From Catenuloplanes niger (GTDB lineage: Bacteria; Actinomycetota; Actinomycetes; Mycobacteriales; Micromonosporaceae): a DNA stretch of 64,000 nt. The notes below the pieces were generated by a model, which saw only the letters and a program-made list of their open reading frames with translations, was not told the DNA's origin and ran no database searches. Both the position numbers and the translations under genes were made by a program. Shown here one piece after another: positions 23,819-31,324 of the stretch (position 1 is the first letter of the stretch; every line of letters begins with the position of its first letter). Location of the stretch: positions 7,139,001 to 7,203,000 of the forward strand of contig NZ_JAVDYC010000001.1 of the NCBI RefSeq assembly GCF_031458255.1, given 5' to 3'.

Positions 23819-24970
23819 TCAGCGCCGGCGGGCCAGGGCCGGCACACAGCGCTCGGCGAACTCCTCGAAGTCGGCGAGCGTGCTGTAGGCGTGGGCGGAC
23901 AACCTCAGGTAGCCCACGCCGCCGAACTGGCCGAACGCGCACTCCGCGGCCAGCTCGTCCAGGGTCCGGGCGCGCAGCGCGTCCGGTGCGCCCGGGCCGG
24001 TGCCGAGCGTGCCGGGCAGCCGGACCAGGCGCATCGGCCCGGCCGGCATGCCGACCGGGACCGCGTGATCCTCGCCGGTGATCGCGGTGAAGGCCGCCGC
24101 GACCACCGCGGCGCCCGCGCCGGCCAGCTCCGTGGCCCGGGACCGGATCGTGGACCAGCCCCACCGCGCCTCGATCCCGGTCAGCGTCGCGGGTGCGGCC
24201 AGCGTCGCGGTCACGTCCAGCGTGCCCTGGACGTCGAAGCGCTCCGGGTACGGCAGCGGCGCGCCCCACGAGTCGACCAGCGGGTGCAGCGCCCGCGTGT
24301 GCGGGCCGCGCGCGACCAGCACGCCGGTGCTGCGCGGCGCACAGCCGAACTTGTGCAGGTTGCCGACCCAGGCGTCGCAATCCAGGCCCGCGAGGGGATC
24401 CCCCAGCAGTGCGGGTACGTGCGCCGCGTCCACCAGGAACGGGATCCCGCGCTCCCGGGCGGCGCGGCCGATCAGGTCCACCGGCAGGAACCGGGCGGTC
24501 GGCGAGGTGAGGTGGTCGACCACGATCAGCGCGGTGCGGGCGGTGATCGCGCCGAGCACCGCGGCGGCCGCCTCGTCCGGGCCCGCGTCCAGCGGCACGT
24601 GCACGGTGCGGACCGTGCCGCGACGGCGGCGGGCCAGGCGTTCCGCGCCCATCACCACGGCGCCGTACCCGTGGTCGGTCACGATGATCTCGCCGCCGTG
24701 CGGGAACGGCAGTCCGGCCAGGACCGCGCTGACCCCGGCGCTCGCGTTCGGCACCAGCGCGAGCGTGTCCGGCGCGGTGCGCAGGAACCGGGCGATCTCG
24801 GTGCGCGCGGCCGCGAGCCGGCGCGGCAGGCCGGCGAACCAGCGGACCGGGGCGGACTCCATCTCCGCGCGCAGCGCCGCCTGGACCTCCAGCGCGAAGC
24901 GCGGGACCGCGCCGAACGAGCCGTGGTTGAGGTGGAGCATGTCGGCGGACAGCGGCCAATCGGCGTTCAT
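23819..24970 (-). CDS. Aminotransferase class V / isopenicillin-N-epimerase-like PLP enzyme
   Basis: The protein is 383 residues from ATG 24970. A GTG at 24982 gives four more residues and cannot be excluded. The fold-type I signature is clear: the N-terminal LHLNHGSFGAVPR, the cofactor-ring LVPNASAGVSAVL, the Asp of FLVDAAHVPALL, and the Schiff-base lysine in WVGNLHKFGCAP. The C-terminal domain ends with FGQFGGVGYLRLSAHAYSTLADFEEFAERCVPAL. This subgroup includes isopenicillin N epimerase, EgtE-type C-S lyases and other PLP enzymes, so the reaction is uncertain. It is cytoplasmic and is divergent from the hydroxyproline operon with a 139-bp gap. A role in that pathway is possible but not supported. 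Confidence 0.82.
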   Translation of the reverse strand: MNADWPLSADMLHLNHGSFGAVPRFALEVQAALRAEMESAPVRWFAGLPRRLAAARTEIARFLRTAPDTLALVPNASAGVSAVLAGLPFPHGGEIIVTDHGYGAVVMGAERLARRRRGTVRTVHVPLDAGPDEAAAAVLGAITARTALIVVDHLTSPTARFLPVDLIGRAARERGIPFLVDAAHVPALLGDPLAGLDCDAWVGNLHKFGCAPRSTGVLVARGPHTRALHPLVDSWGAPLPYPERFDVQGTLDVTATLAAPATLTGIEARWGWSTIRSRATELAGAGAAVVAAAFTAITGEDHAVPVGMPAGPMRLVRLPGTLGTGPGAPDALRARTLDELAAECAFGQFGGVGYLRLSAHAYSTLADFEEFAERCVPALARRR

Positions 24971-25092
24971 CGGCTCCCGCACTCAGTAGAATGTTACAAG
25001 TCCGATCATGCTTAGGCGGCGTATCCTCGTGGTGTCAAGGTGCTGGCGCTTCGAACTTCTCTCCGCCGAACCTGTTCTGCCGAGCGGCAGCA

Positions 25093-25107
25093 TGTGACAT
25101 ATTACTG
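25093..25107 (+). promoter_or_regulatory. Shared motif TGTGACAT-NN-TA-Y-TG, site A
   Basis: TGTGACATATTACTG ends two bases before the GTG of the first hydroxyproline-operon gene. The same 15-bp pattern occurs before gntR (32747) and before the transporter operon (33556). A CATATT within it could be a -10 box giving a leaderless message, or the whole block may be an operator. Confidence 0.55.
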
Positions 25108-25109
25108 GC

Positions 25110-26558
25110 GTGTCCCAGCGTCAGAAGGTCGTCATCGTCGGAGCCGGCATCGTCGGCGCCGCGACCGCGCGCGTGCTCGCCCGCTCCGGCGCCGACGTGG
25201 TCGTGGTCGACCGCGGCCCGAGCGCCGGCGGCACGTCGTCCGGCGGCGAGGGCAACATCCTGGTGTCCGACAAGGGTCCCGGCGCGGAACTGCGCCTCAC
25301 CCAGCGCTCGCTGGCCGCGTGGGCGCGGGTGCGCGCCGAGCTGCGCGACGAACTGCCAGCCGGCTTCCCGGACCTGGAGTTCGAGGCGAAGGGCGGCCTG
25401 GTCGCCGCGACCACCGAGGCCGGCGCGACCGCGCTGCTCGAGTTCGCCGCGACCCAGCGCGCCGCCGGCGTGATCGCCGAGGTGCTCGACGGCGATCGCG
25501 CACACGAACTGGAGCCGGACCTCACCCGCGCGCTGACCGCCGCGGTGCACTATCCGCAGGACGCCCAGGTCCAGCCCGTGATCGCGACCGAGGCGCTGCT
25601 CGCGGCCGCCCGCCGGCACGGCGCCCGGATCATCCAGGGGGTCGAGGTCCTCGGCCCGGTCCTGTCCGGACCGGCCGTCACCGGCGTACGGACCGCGGGC
25701 GGCACGCTGCCCGCGGACGCCGTGGTGATCGCGGCCGGGCCGTGGTCCGGCGAGGTCGCCGCGCGCTTCGGCGTGCCGCTGCCGGTCCGCCCGCGCCGCG
25801 GCACCGTGCTGGTCACGTCGCGGATGCGGCAGCGCGTGTTCCACAAGGTCTACGACGCGGACTACGTCGGCGCGGTCGGCTCCGGCGCGGCCGACCTGAT
25901 GGTCTCCAGCGTGGTCGAGTCCACCGCGGCCGGGACCGTGCTGATCGGCTCCTCCCGCGAGCGCCGCGGGTTCGACGACCGCATCGAGGCCCGCGTGCTG
26001 GCCGCGCTCGCCGCGAAGGCGATGCTGCTGTTCCCGTTCCTGGCGGACGTGCCGGTGATCCGCGCGTACGGTGGCTTCCGCCCGTTCGTCCCGGACCACC
26101 TCCCGGTGATCGGTGCGGACCCGCGCCGCCCCGGACTGTGGCACGCCACCGGCCATGAGGGCGCCGGCATCGGCCTCAGCCTCGCCACCGCCGACCTGCT
26201 CCACGACGCGATGCTCGGCGTCGCCGTCCCCGGCTTCCCCGGGTCCTCCGGTTCGTCCGGTTCGGCCGGTGGTTCCGCCGGTCCGGTCGTCGCCGGTGGT
26301 CCCGGTGGCCCGGTCGACCGCGACGGTTCGGGTGGCCCGGTCGACCGCGACGGACCCGGTGGCCCGGTAGGCGCCGGTGGCCCGGCAGGCCTCGATGGCG
26401 CGATGGGCCTCGGTGGCGCGGCAGGCCTCGGTAGCCCGGCACGCCTCGGTGGCGCGATGGGCCTCGCCGGCCCGGGTGGTGCCGGTGACGATCTCGCCGC
26501 CGAGTTCCGCCCGGACCGCCCGAGCCTGATGCCGTACCTGGAAGGATCCGCCGCATGA
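25110..26558 (+). CDS. FAD-dependent D-hydroxyproline dehydrogenase subunit (DadA/HcnC-like), with repeat insertion
   Basis: The protein is 482 residues from GTG 25110. The Rossmann FAD motif GAGIVGAATARVLA is at residues 10-23, followed by the DAO-family FAD-binding core. The central and C-terminal parts carry VQPVIATEALLAAARRHGARI, AAGPWSGEVAARFGVPLPVRPRRG and PFLADVPVIRAYGGFRPFVPDHLPVIG. The enzyme oxidises a D-amino acid, here by context cis-4-hydroxy-D-proline. About 85 residues of Gly-rich repeats (for example GGPVDRDGSGGPVDRDGPGG) are inserted after the conserved ATADLLHDAMLG and before the usual end FRPDRP (about residues 375-465; DNA 26235-26490). The insertion looks recent. The next gene overlaps by four bases (ATGA), so translation is coupled. 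Confidence 0.82.
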   Translation: MSQRQKVVIVGAGIVGAATARVLARSGADVVVVDRGPSAGGTSSGGEGNILVSDKGPGAELRLTQRSLAAWARVRAELRDELPAGFPDLEFEAKGGLVAATTEAGATALLEFAATQRAAGVIAEVLDGDRAHELEPDLTRALTAAVHYPQDAQVQPVIATEALLAAARRHGARIIQGVEVLGPVLSGPAVTGVRTAGGTLPADAVVIAAGPWSGEVAARFGVPLPVRPRRGTVLVTSRMRQRVFHKVYDADYVGAVGSGAADLMVSSVVESTAAGTVLIGSSRERRGFDDRIEARVLAALAAKAMLLFPFLADVPVIRAYGGFRPFVPDHLPVIGADPRRPGLWHATGHEGAGIGLSLATADLLHDAMLGVAVPGFPGSSGSSGSAGGSAGPVVAGGPGGPVDRDGSGGPVDRDGPGGPVGAGGPAGLDGAMGLGGAAGLGSPARLGGAMGLAGPGGAGDDLAAEFRPDRPSLMPYLEGSAA

Positions 26559-27184
26559 CCGGTCCATACCGCGTGGCACCCGCGCACGATCCGGTCGCAC
26601 CCGCGGACGGCGGCGCGATCGAACTGACCGTGGACGGCGAGCCCGTCGCCGGCCGCGCCGGCCAGACGATCGCCGGCGTGCTGCTGGCGTCCGGCCGCGT
26701 CTCCTGGCGGACCAGCCCGCGCGGTGGCCGCCCGCGCGGCGTCTTCTGCGGCATCGGCGTCTGCTTCGACTGCCTGGTCGTCGTCAACGGCCTCCGCGAC
26801 GTCCGCGCCTGCCAGCGCCGCGCCGCCGACGGCGACGTGATCACCCGCCAGGACGACGCCGGGCCACCGGACACTGTCCGCGCCGGCCGGGGCCGCGCCG
26901 ACGGCGACGTGAACACCCGCCAGGACGACGCCGGGCCACCGGACACTGTCCGCGCCGGCCGGGGCCGCGCCGACGGCGACGTGAACACCCGCCAGGACGA
27001 CGCCGGGCCACGGGGCACTCACCCATCCGCGCCGCAGGACGGCGGCGACCCCGGACATCCGGCGGCGGCGCGGCCGGGTGACGGTGACCGGCCGCCCGGC
27101 CGCCCGGCCGCGTCACGGCCCGGCGGCGACGCGGTGGTGCCACGGCACCACCGCGATCAGCCGGGTGCGGAAGGCGGCCGGTGA
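26555..27184 (+). CDS. [2Fe-2S] small subunit of D-hydroxyproline dehydrogenase (HcnA-like), with 72-bp repeats
   Basis: The protein is 209 residues, more than twice the about 90-110 usual for this family. Residues 25-95 form the ferredoxin-like core: IELTVDGEPVAGRAGQTIAG, then GVFCGIGVCFDC and a later Cys in VRACQR, which hold the [2Fe-2S] cluster. It transfers electrons between the two flavoprotein subunits. From about residue 90 the sequence repeats a 24-residue unit (ADGDVITRQDDAGPPDTVRAG...) encoded by 72-bp tandem repeats. The remaining tail is Pro/Gly/Arg-rich and probably disordered. It overlaps the preceding gene by four bases and the next starts at its stop (TGATG), so the three subunits are translationally coupled. 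Confidence 0.8.
   Translation: MTGPYRVAPAHDPVAPADGGAIELTVDGEPVAGRAGQTIAGVLLASGRVSWRTSPRGGRPRGVFCGIGVCFDCLVVVNGLRDVRACQRRAADGDVITRQDDAGPPDTVRAGRGRADGDVNTRQDDAGPPDTVRAGRGRADGDVNTRQDDAGPRGTHPSAPQDGGDPGHPAAARPGDGDRPPGRPAASRPGGDAVVPRHHRDQPGAEGGR
26825..27011. repeat. 72-bp tandem repeat, 2.6 copies, inside the [2Fe-2S] subunit gene
   Basis: Copies start at 26825, 26897 and 26969 (the last incomplete). Copies 2 and 3 differ from copy 1 by ATC to AAC. The unit length is a multiple of three, so the frame is kept. Near-identity at the DNA level implies recent duplication. Confidence 0.9.
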
Positions 27185-29385
27185 TGGAGGGCGTGCCGGT
27201 GCTGGTGGTCGGCGGCGGGCCGGCCGGGATGGCCGCGGCGCTGGCCGCGCGGCGGCACGGGGTGCGCGTGGTGCTGGTCGAGGCCGGTGACGACCTCGGT
27301 GGGCAGTACTGGCGGCACCTGCCGGCCGAGCGTGCGGGTGCGCGCGAGGAACTGCTGCATCACGGCTGGCGGCGGTTCCTGCGGATGCGGGCGGCGCTGC
27401 TGGCGGACGACGGCTGCGAGATCGTGCTCAACGGGCACGTCTGGTCGGCCGACCGGCGGGACGGCGCGCCACCGCTGATCCACGTCGTGGTCGGCCCGCC
27501 GGACGGGAACGGGCGCCCGCCGCGCACGTTCGACCCGGCGACGCTGATCCTCGCGACCGGCGCGCAGGAACGCACGCTGCCGTTCCCCGGCTGGGACCTG
27601 CCGGGCGTGTTCACCGCCGGTGCCGCGCAGGCGCTCGCCAAGGGGGAACGCGTCGCGGTCGGCCGCCGGGTCCTGGTCGCCGGCGCCGGACCGTTCCTGC
27701 TGCCGGTGGTGACGAGCCTGCTCCGTACCGGTGCGGAGGTCGTGGGTGTGGTCGAGGCCGCCGGATGGCGGCAGCTGGCCACGGGCTGGGGCGCGCGGCC
27801 CTGGCGGCTGATCGCCGCGAGCGCGAAGGCCGCGGAGCTGGGCGGGTACGTGCGGGACCTGGCCGCGAAGCGGATTCCCTACCGGACCGGCGCGGCCGTG
27901 ACCGCCGCGCACGGCACCGGCCGGGTCGAGGCCGTCACCGTCGCCGGCCTCGGCCCGGACTGGTCGCCGCGGTCCGGCACCGCACGCCGCGTCGAGGTCG
28001 ACGCGGTCTGCGTCAGCCACGGTTTCGTGCCGCGCACCGAACTCGCGGTGGCGGCGGGCTGCGCCACCGGCCCGGACGGAGCGGTGACCGTCGACGACGG
28101 CCAGCGCACGTCCGTGCCGGGCGTGTTCACCGCGGGCGAGCTGACCGGCATCGGCGGCGTCGACCTGGCGCTCGCCGAGGGCGAGATCGCCGGTGCCGTC
28201 GCCGCGGGCGGCCACCCGGCCGGCCGGGCGGTCCGGGCGCGCCGGGTGTTCCGCGAGTTCGCCGGCCGGCTGGCCGCCGCGCACCGGATCGGCCCCGGCT
28301 GGCAGGCCTGGCTGGACGACACCACCACGGTCTGCCGCTGCGAGGACGTCACCGCCGGTGACCTGCGCCGCGCCGCCCGCCTGACCGAGGCGCGCGGCCT
28401 GCGCTCACTCAAGCTCACCACCCGCGCCGGTCTCGGCATCTGCCAGGGCCGCACCTGCGGCCGCGCGGTCGAGGACATCCTCGCCGCCGCCGGCCCCGGC
28501 CTGCTCGACACCGGCCGGACCGCGCAGCGCCCGATCGCCGTCCCGATCCGCCTCGCCGAACTCGCCGCCACCACGAACCCACCCACGTCGACCGCCGTGC
28601 CGTCGTCGACCGCGGTGCCGTCGTCGACCGCGGTGCCGTCGTCGGCCGCGGTGCCGTCGTCGGCCGCGGTGCCGTCGTCGGCCGCGGTGCCGTCGTCGGC
28701 CGCGGTGCCGTCGTCGGCCGCGGTGCCGTCGTCGGCCGCGGTGCCGTCGTCGGCCGCGGTGCCGTCGTCGGCCGCCCCGGTGGCGGCAGCGGGGGTTGTC
28801 GTCCGGGTTGCCGGAACGGCGCGGGGGGAACCCGCCGCCACCACGAACTCGCCCACGGCGGCCGCCGTGCCGCCGTCGGTCGCCCCGGCGGCGGCAGCGG
28901 AGCCTGCCGGGGTTGCCGGAACGGCGCGGGGCGAACTCGCCACCACCACGAACCCGCCCACGCCGGCCGCCGTGCCGGAGGTGGCGACGCCGGCCGTCCC
29001 GGCGGCGGCAGCGGAGCCTGCCGGAGTTGCCGGAACGGTGCGGGACGAACTCGCCACCACCACGAACCCGCGCGCGGCAAGCGCCGTGCCGACGGCAAGC
29101 GCCGTGCCGACGGCAAGCGCCGTGCCGACGGCAAGCGCCGTGCCGACGGCAAGCGCCGTGCCGACGGCAAGCGCCGTGCCGACGGCAAGCGCCGTGCCGA
29201 CGGCAAGCGCCGTGCCGGCGCCGGCCGCGTCGGCGGGGTCTGCCGCGGTGGCCGGAGCGGAACCGGTGGCACCCACCGCCGGCGGCGACGGGGCCGTCGC
29301 CGCGCGGGACACGCGCATCGAAACCGACCGAGACGGCAGCGTTGCCGGGAATGTCCGTATGGGACCACAGGAGGACCGTTCATGA
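27184..29385 (+). CDS. NAD/FAD oxidoreductase with BFD [2Fe-2S] domain (HcnB-like), repeat-extended
   Basis: The protein is 733 residues from ATG 27184 (TGATG overlap; GTG 27181 is also possible). The first about 460 residues form the standard HcnB-like subunit: GGGPAGMAAALAARRHGV near residue 7, LILATGAQERTLPFPGW, VLVAGAGPF, and GVFTAGELTGIGGVDLALAEG. A BFD-type [2Fe-2S] domain follows, with CRCEDVTAGDLRRAAR and GICQGRTCG. It accepts electrons from D-hydroxyproline oxidation via the small subunit. About 270 further residues, not usual for the family, are low complexity: ten copies of a six-residue [TA]AVPSS unit, three imperfect repeats of about 110 bp, and eight copies of TASAVP. The C-terminus ends RMGPQEDRS. 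The next gene overlaps by four bases. Confidence 0.8.
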   Translation: MEGVPVLVVGGGPAGMAAALAARRHGVRVVLVEAGDDLGGQYWRHLPAERAGAREELLHHGWRRFLRMRAALLADDGCEIVLNGHVWSADRRDGAPPLIHVVVGPPDGNGRPPRTFDPATLILATGAQERTLPFPGWDLPGVFTAGAAQALAKGERVAVGRRVLVAGAGPFLLPVVTSLLRTGAEVVGVVEAAGWRQLATGWGARPWRLIAASAKAAELGGYVRDLAAKRIPYRTGAAVTAAHGTGRVEAVTVAGLGPDWSPRSGTARRVEVDAVCVSHGFVPRTELAVAAGCATGPDGAVTVDDGQRTSVPGVFTAGELTGIGGVDLALAEGEIAGAVAAGGHPAGRAVRARRVFREFAGRLAAAHRIGPGWQAWLDDTTTVCRCEDVTAGDLRRAARLTEARGLRSLKLTTRAGLGICQGRTCGRAVEDILAAAGPGLLDTGRTAQRPIAVPIRLAELAATTNPPTSTAVPSSTAVPSSTAVPSSAAVPSSAAVPSSAAVPSSAAVPSSAAVPSSAAVPSSAAVPSSAAPVAAAGVVVRVAGTARGEPAATTNSPTAAAVPPSVAPAAAAEPAGVAGTARGELATTTNPPTPAAVPEVATPAVPAAAAEPAGVAGTVRDELATTTNPRAASAVPTASAVPTASAVPTASAVPTASAVPTASAVPTASAVPTASAVPAPAASAGSAAVAGAEPVAPTAGGDGAVAARDTRIETDRDGSVAGNVRMGPQEDRS
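28591..28770. repeat. 18-bp tandem repeat, 10 copies
   Basis: The unit GCCGCGGTGCCGTCGTCG (first three copies begin ACC) is repeated ten times without length change, encoding (T/A)AVPSS. Exact DNA identity in most copies points to slippage or recombination, not ancient coding constraint. Confidence 0.92.
29074..29217. repeat. 18-bp tandem repeat, 8 copies
   Basis: The unit ACGGCAAGCGCCGTGCCG (first copy GCG...) is repeated eight times, encoding TASAVP. It lies 300 bp downstream of the other 18-bp array in the same gene, but the two units have unrelated sequences. Confidence 0.92.
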
Positions 29386-30305
29386 GTTCCGCACCGACCG
29401 ATCTGCGCGGCGTCATCGTCGCGACCGCGTTGCCGTTCAAGGAGAACGCGTCCGCGCCGGCCGGGCTGGAGGTGGACTACGACCGCTTCGCGGAGCACTG
29501 TGACTGGCTGATCAGCAACGGTTGCCGGGGCGTCGGGCCGAACGGGTCGCTGGGCGAGTACTCCGCGCTCACCGACGCGGAGCGGCGCCGGGTGGTGCAG
29601 GTCGCGGTGGAGGCCGTGGCGGGACGCGGCGTCGTGGTCGCCGGCGTGCACGGGCCGGGCTGGCACCAGGCGAGGCACTGGGCGGAGCTGGCGGCGGAGG
29701 ACGGCGCGGACGGCGTGCTGGCGCTGCCGCCGACCATGTACCGGGCCAGTGACGCGCAGGTGGTCGAGCACTTCAGCAAGATCGACGAGGTCGGCCTGCC
29801 GATCATGATCTACAACAACCCGATCGACACCAAGGTGGACCTGGTGCCGAGCCTGGTCGCGGAGATCGCGCAGCTGCCGAACGTCACCGCGATCAAGGAG
29901 TTCAGCGGTGACGTCCGCCGGCTCTTCGAGATCCGGGAACTGTGCGACATCGACGTGGTCGCCGGCGCGGACGACGTGCTGTTCGAGCTGATGGTGGACG
30001 GCGCGGTCGGCTGGTTCGCCGGCTTCCCGAACGCGTTCCCGGCCGAGTCCGTGGAGATCTACGACCTGATGATCGAGGGCCGGGTCGCCGAGGCGCGCGA
30101 GCTCTACAAGCAGCTGGTCGCGGTGTTCCGCTGGGACTCGCGCACCGAGTTCGTGCAGGCGATCAAGCTGAGCATGGAGATGGTCGGCCGGTACGGCGGC
30201 CCGTGCCGCCCGCCACGCGGCGCGCTCACGCCGCGGCACGACGCCCAGGTGCGCGCGGACATGGACCGTGCGATCAAGGGCCTCGAAGAGTACCGGGCAC
30301 GCTGA
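29382..30305 (+). CDS. Delta1-pyrroline-4-hydroxy-2-carboxylate deaminase (DapA superfamily)
   Basis: The protein is 307 residues. It belongs to the N-acetylneuraminate lyase/DHDPS fold: GPNGSLGEYSALTDAER stands for the GxxGE loop, the catalytic Tyr is in MIYNNP, and the Schiff-base lysine is K172 in AIKEFSGD. The family alone does not fix the substrate, since DapA-like enzymes include dihydrodipicolinate synthase, 2-keto-3-deoxy sugar aldolases and the hydroxyproline pathway deaminase. The flanking D-hydroxyproline dehydrogenase and hydroxyproline epimerase genes make the deaminase the best call. It would convert pyrroline-4-hydroxy-2-carboxylate to alpha-ketoglutarate semialdehyde and ammonia in the cytoplasm. 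It overlaps the upstream gene by ATGA and the downstream by TGATG. Confidence 0.85.
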   Translation: MSSAPTDLRGVIVATALPFKENASAPAGLEVDYDRFAEHCDWLISNGCRGVGPNGSLGEYSALTDAERRRVVQVAVEAVAGRGVVVAGVHGPGWHQARHWAELAAEDGADGVLALPPTMYRASDAQVVEHFSKIDEVGLPIMIYNNPIDTKVDLVPSLVAEIAQLPNVTAIKEFSGDVRRLFEIRELCDIDVVAGADDVLFELMVDGAVGWFAGFPNAFPAESVEIYDLMIEGRVAEARELYKQLVAVFRWDSRTEFVQAIKLSMEMVGRYGGPCRPPRGALTPRHDAQVRADMDRAIKGLEEYRAR

Positions 30306-31309
30306 TGCGCGCGAAGCGGATGTTCTCCGCGGTCGACTCGCACACCGAGGGCATGCCCACCCGGGTCGTCACCGGCGGGATGGGCGTGATCCCGGGCGCG
30401 ACCATGAACGAGCGCCGGCTGCACTTCGTCGCGCACCTCGACCACATCCGCAAGCTGCTGGTGAACGAGCCGCGCGGGCACTCCGCGATGAGCGGCGCGA
30501 TCCTGCAGCCGCCGACCCGGCCGGACGCGGACTTCGGCGTGCTCTACATCGAGGTCTCCGGCTGCCTGCCGATGTGCGGGCACGGCACGATCGGCGTGGC
30601 CACCGTGCTGGTCGAGACCGGCATGGTCGAGGTGGTCGAGCCGGTCACCACGATCCGGCTGGACACCCCGGCCGGCCTGGTGATCGCGAACGTCGCGGTG
30701 GCGGACGGCCGGGCGCGGCACGTGACGCTGGAGAACGTGCCGTCCTACTGCGACCGGCTGGACGAGACGATCACCGTGCCCGCGCTCGGCAGGGAGATCA
30801 CCTACAGTCTCGCGTTCGGCGGCAACTTCTACGCCATGGTCGATCTGGAGCAGCTCCGGCTGCCGTTCGACCGGGCGTACAAGCAGGAGATCCTGACCGC
30901 CGGCCTGGCGATCATGGAGGCGATCAACACGCAGGCGCCGCCGTCGCACCCGACCATCGACGGCGTCGACCACTGCCACCACGTCGAGTTCATCGCGCCC
31001 GGCTCGGACGCCACGCTGTCCCGGCACGCGATGGCGATCCACCCGGGGTGGTTCGACCGGTCGCCGTGCGGCACCGGCACCTCCGCCCGGATGGCGGAGC
31101 TGCACGCGCGCGGCGAGCTGCCGCTGCACCGCGACTTCGTCAACGAGTCGTTCATCGGCAGCCGGTTCACCGGCAGACTGATCGGGGAAACCGACGTCGA
31201 CGGCAGGAGAGCGGTGCTGCCGACGATCACCGGGCGGGCCTGGATCACCGGCTTCGGCCAGTACGTGCTGGACCCGACCGACCCGTACCCGCACGGCTTC
31301 GAATTCTGA
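30305..31309 (+). CDS. 4-hydroxyproline 2-epimerase (proline racemase family)
   Basis: The protein is 334 residues, starting with MRAKRMFSAVDSHTEGMPTRVV, the typical family start. The two catalytic Cys are present: C91 in LPMCGHGTIG and C255 in SPCGTGTSAR, the latter in the GTG context that distinguishes racemases/epimerases from trans-3-hydroxyproline dehydratases, which have Thr there. The substrate-binding region VDHCHHVEF is also present. It interconverts trans-4-hydroxy-L-proline and cis-4-hydroxy-D-proline, feeding the dehydrogenase encoded upstream. It is cytoplasmic. Confidence 0.9.
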   Translation: MRAKRMFSAVDSHTEGMPTRVVTGGMGVIPGATMNERRLHFVAHLDHIRKLLVNEPRGHSAMSGAILQPPTRPDADFGVLYIEVSGCLPMCGHGTIGVATVLVETGMVEVVEPVTTIRLDTPAGLVIANVAVADGRARHVTLENVPSYCDRLDETITVPALGREITYSLAFGGNFYAMVDLEQLRLPFDRAYKQEILTAGLAIMEAINTQAPPSHPTIDGVDHCHHVEFIAPGSDATLSRHAMAIHPGWFDRSPCGTGTSARMAELHARGELPLHRDFVNESFIGSRFTGRLIGETDVDGRRAVLPTITGRAWITGFGQYVLDPTDPYPHGFEF

Positions 31310-31324
31310 CGAGGGGACTCTCAC

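Noticed and set aside
28591-29217. The repeat arrays read as CRISPR
   Set aside because: The units are contiguous, 18 bp, without spacers, in frame in a coding sequence, and there are no cas genes.
27879-30239. A 786-residue minus-strand frame over the hydroxyproline genes
   Set aside because: It is a complementary shadow of the repeat arrays and has no motif.
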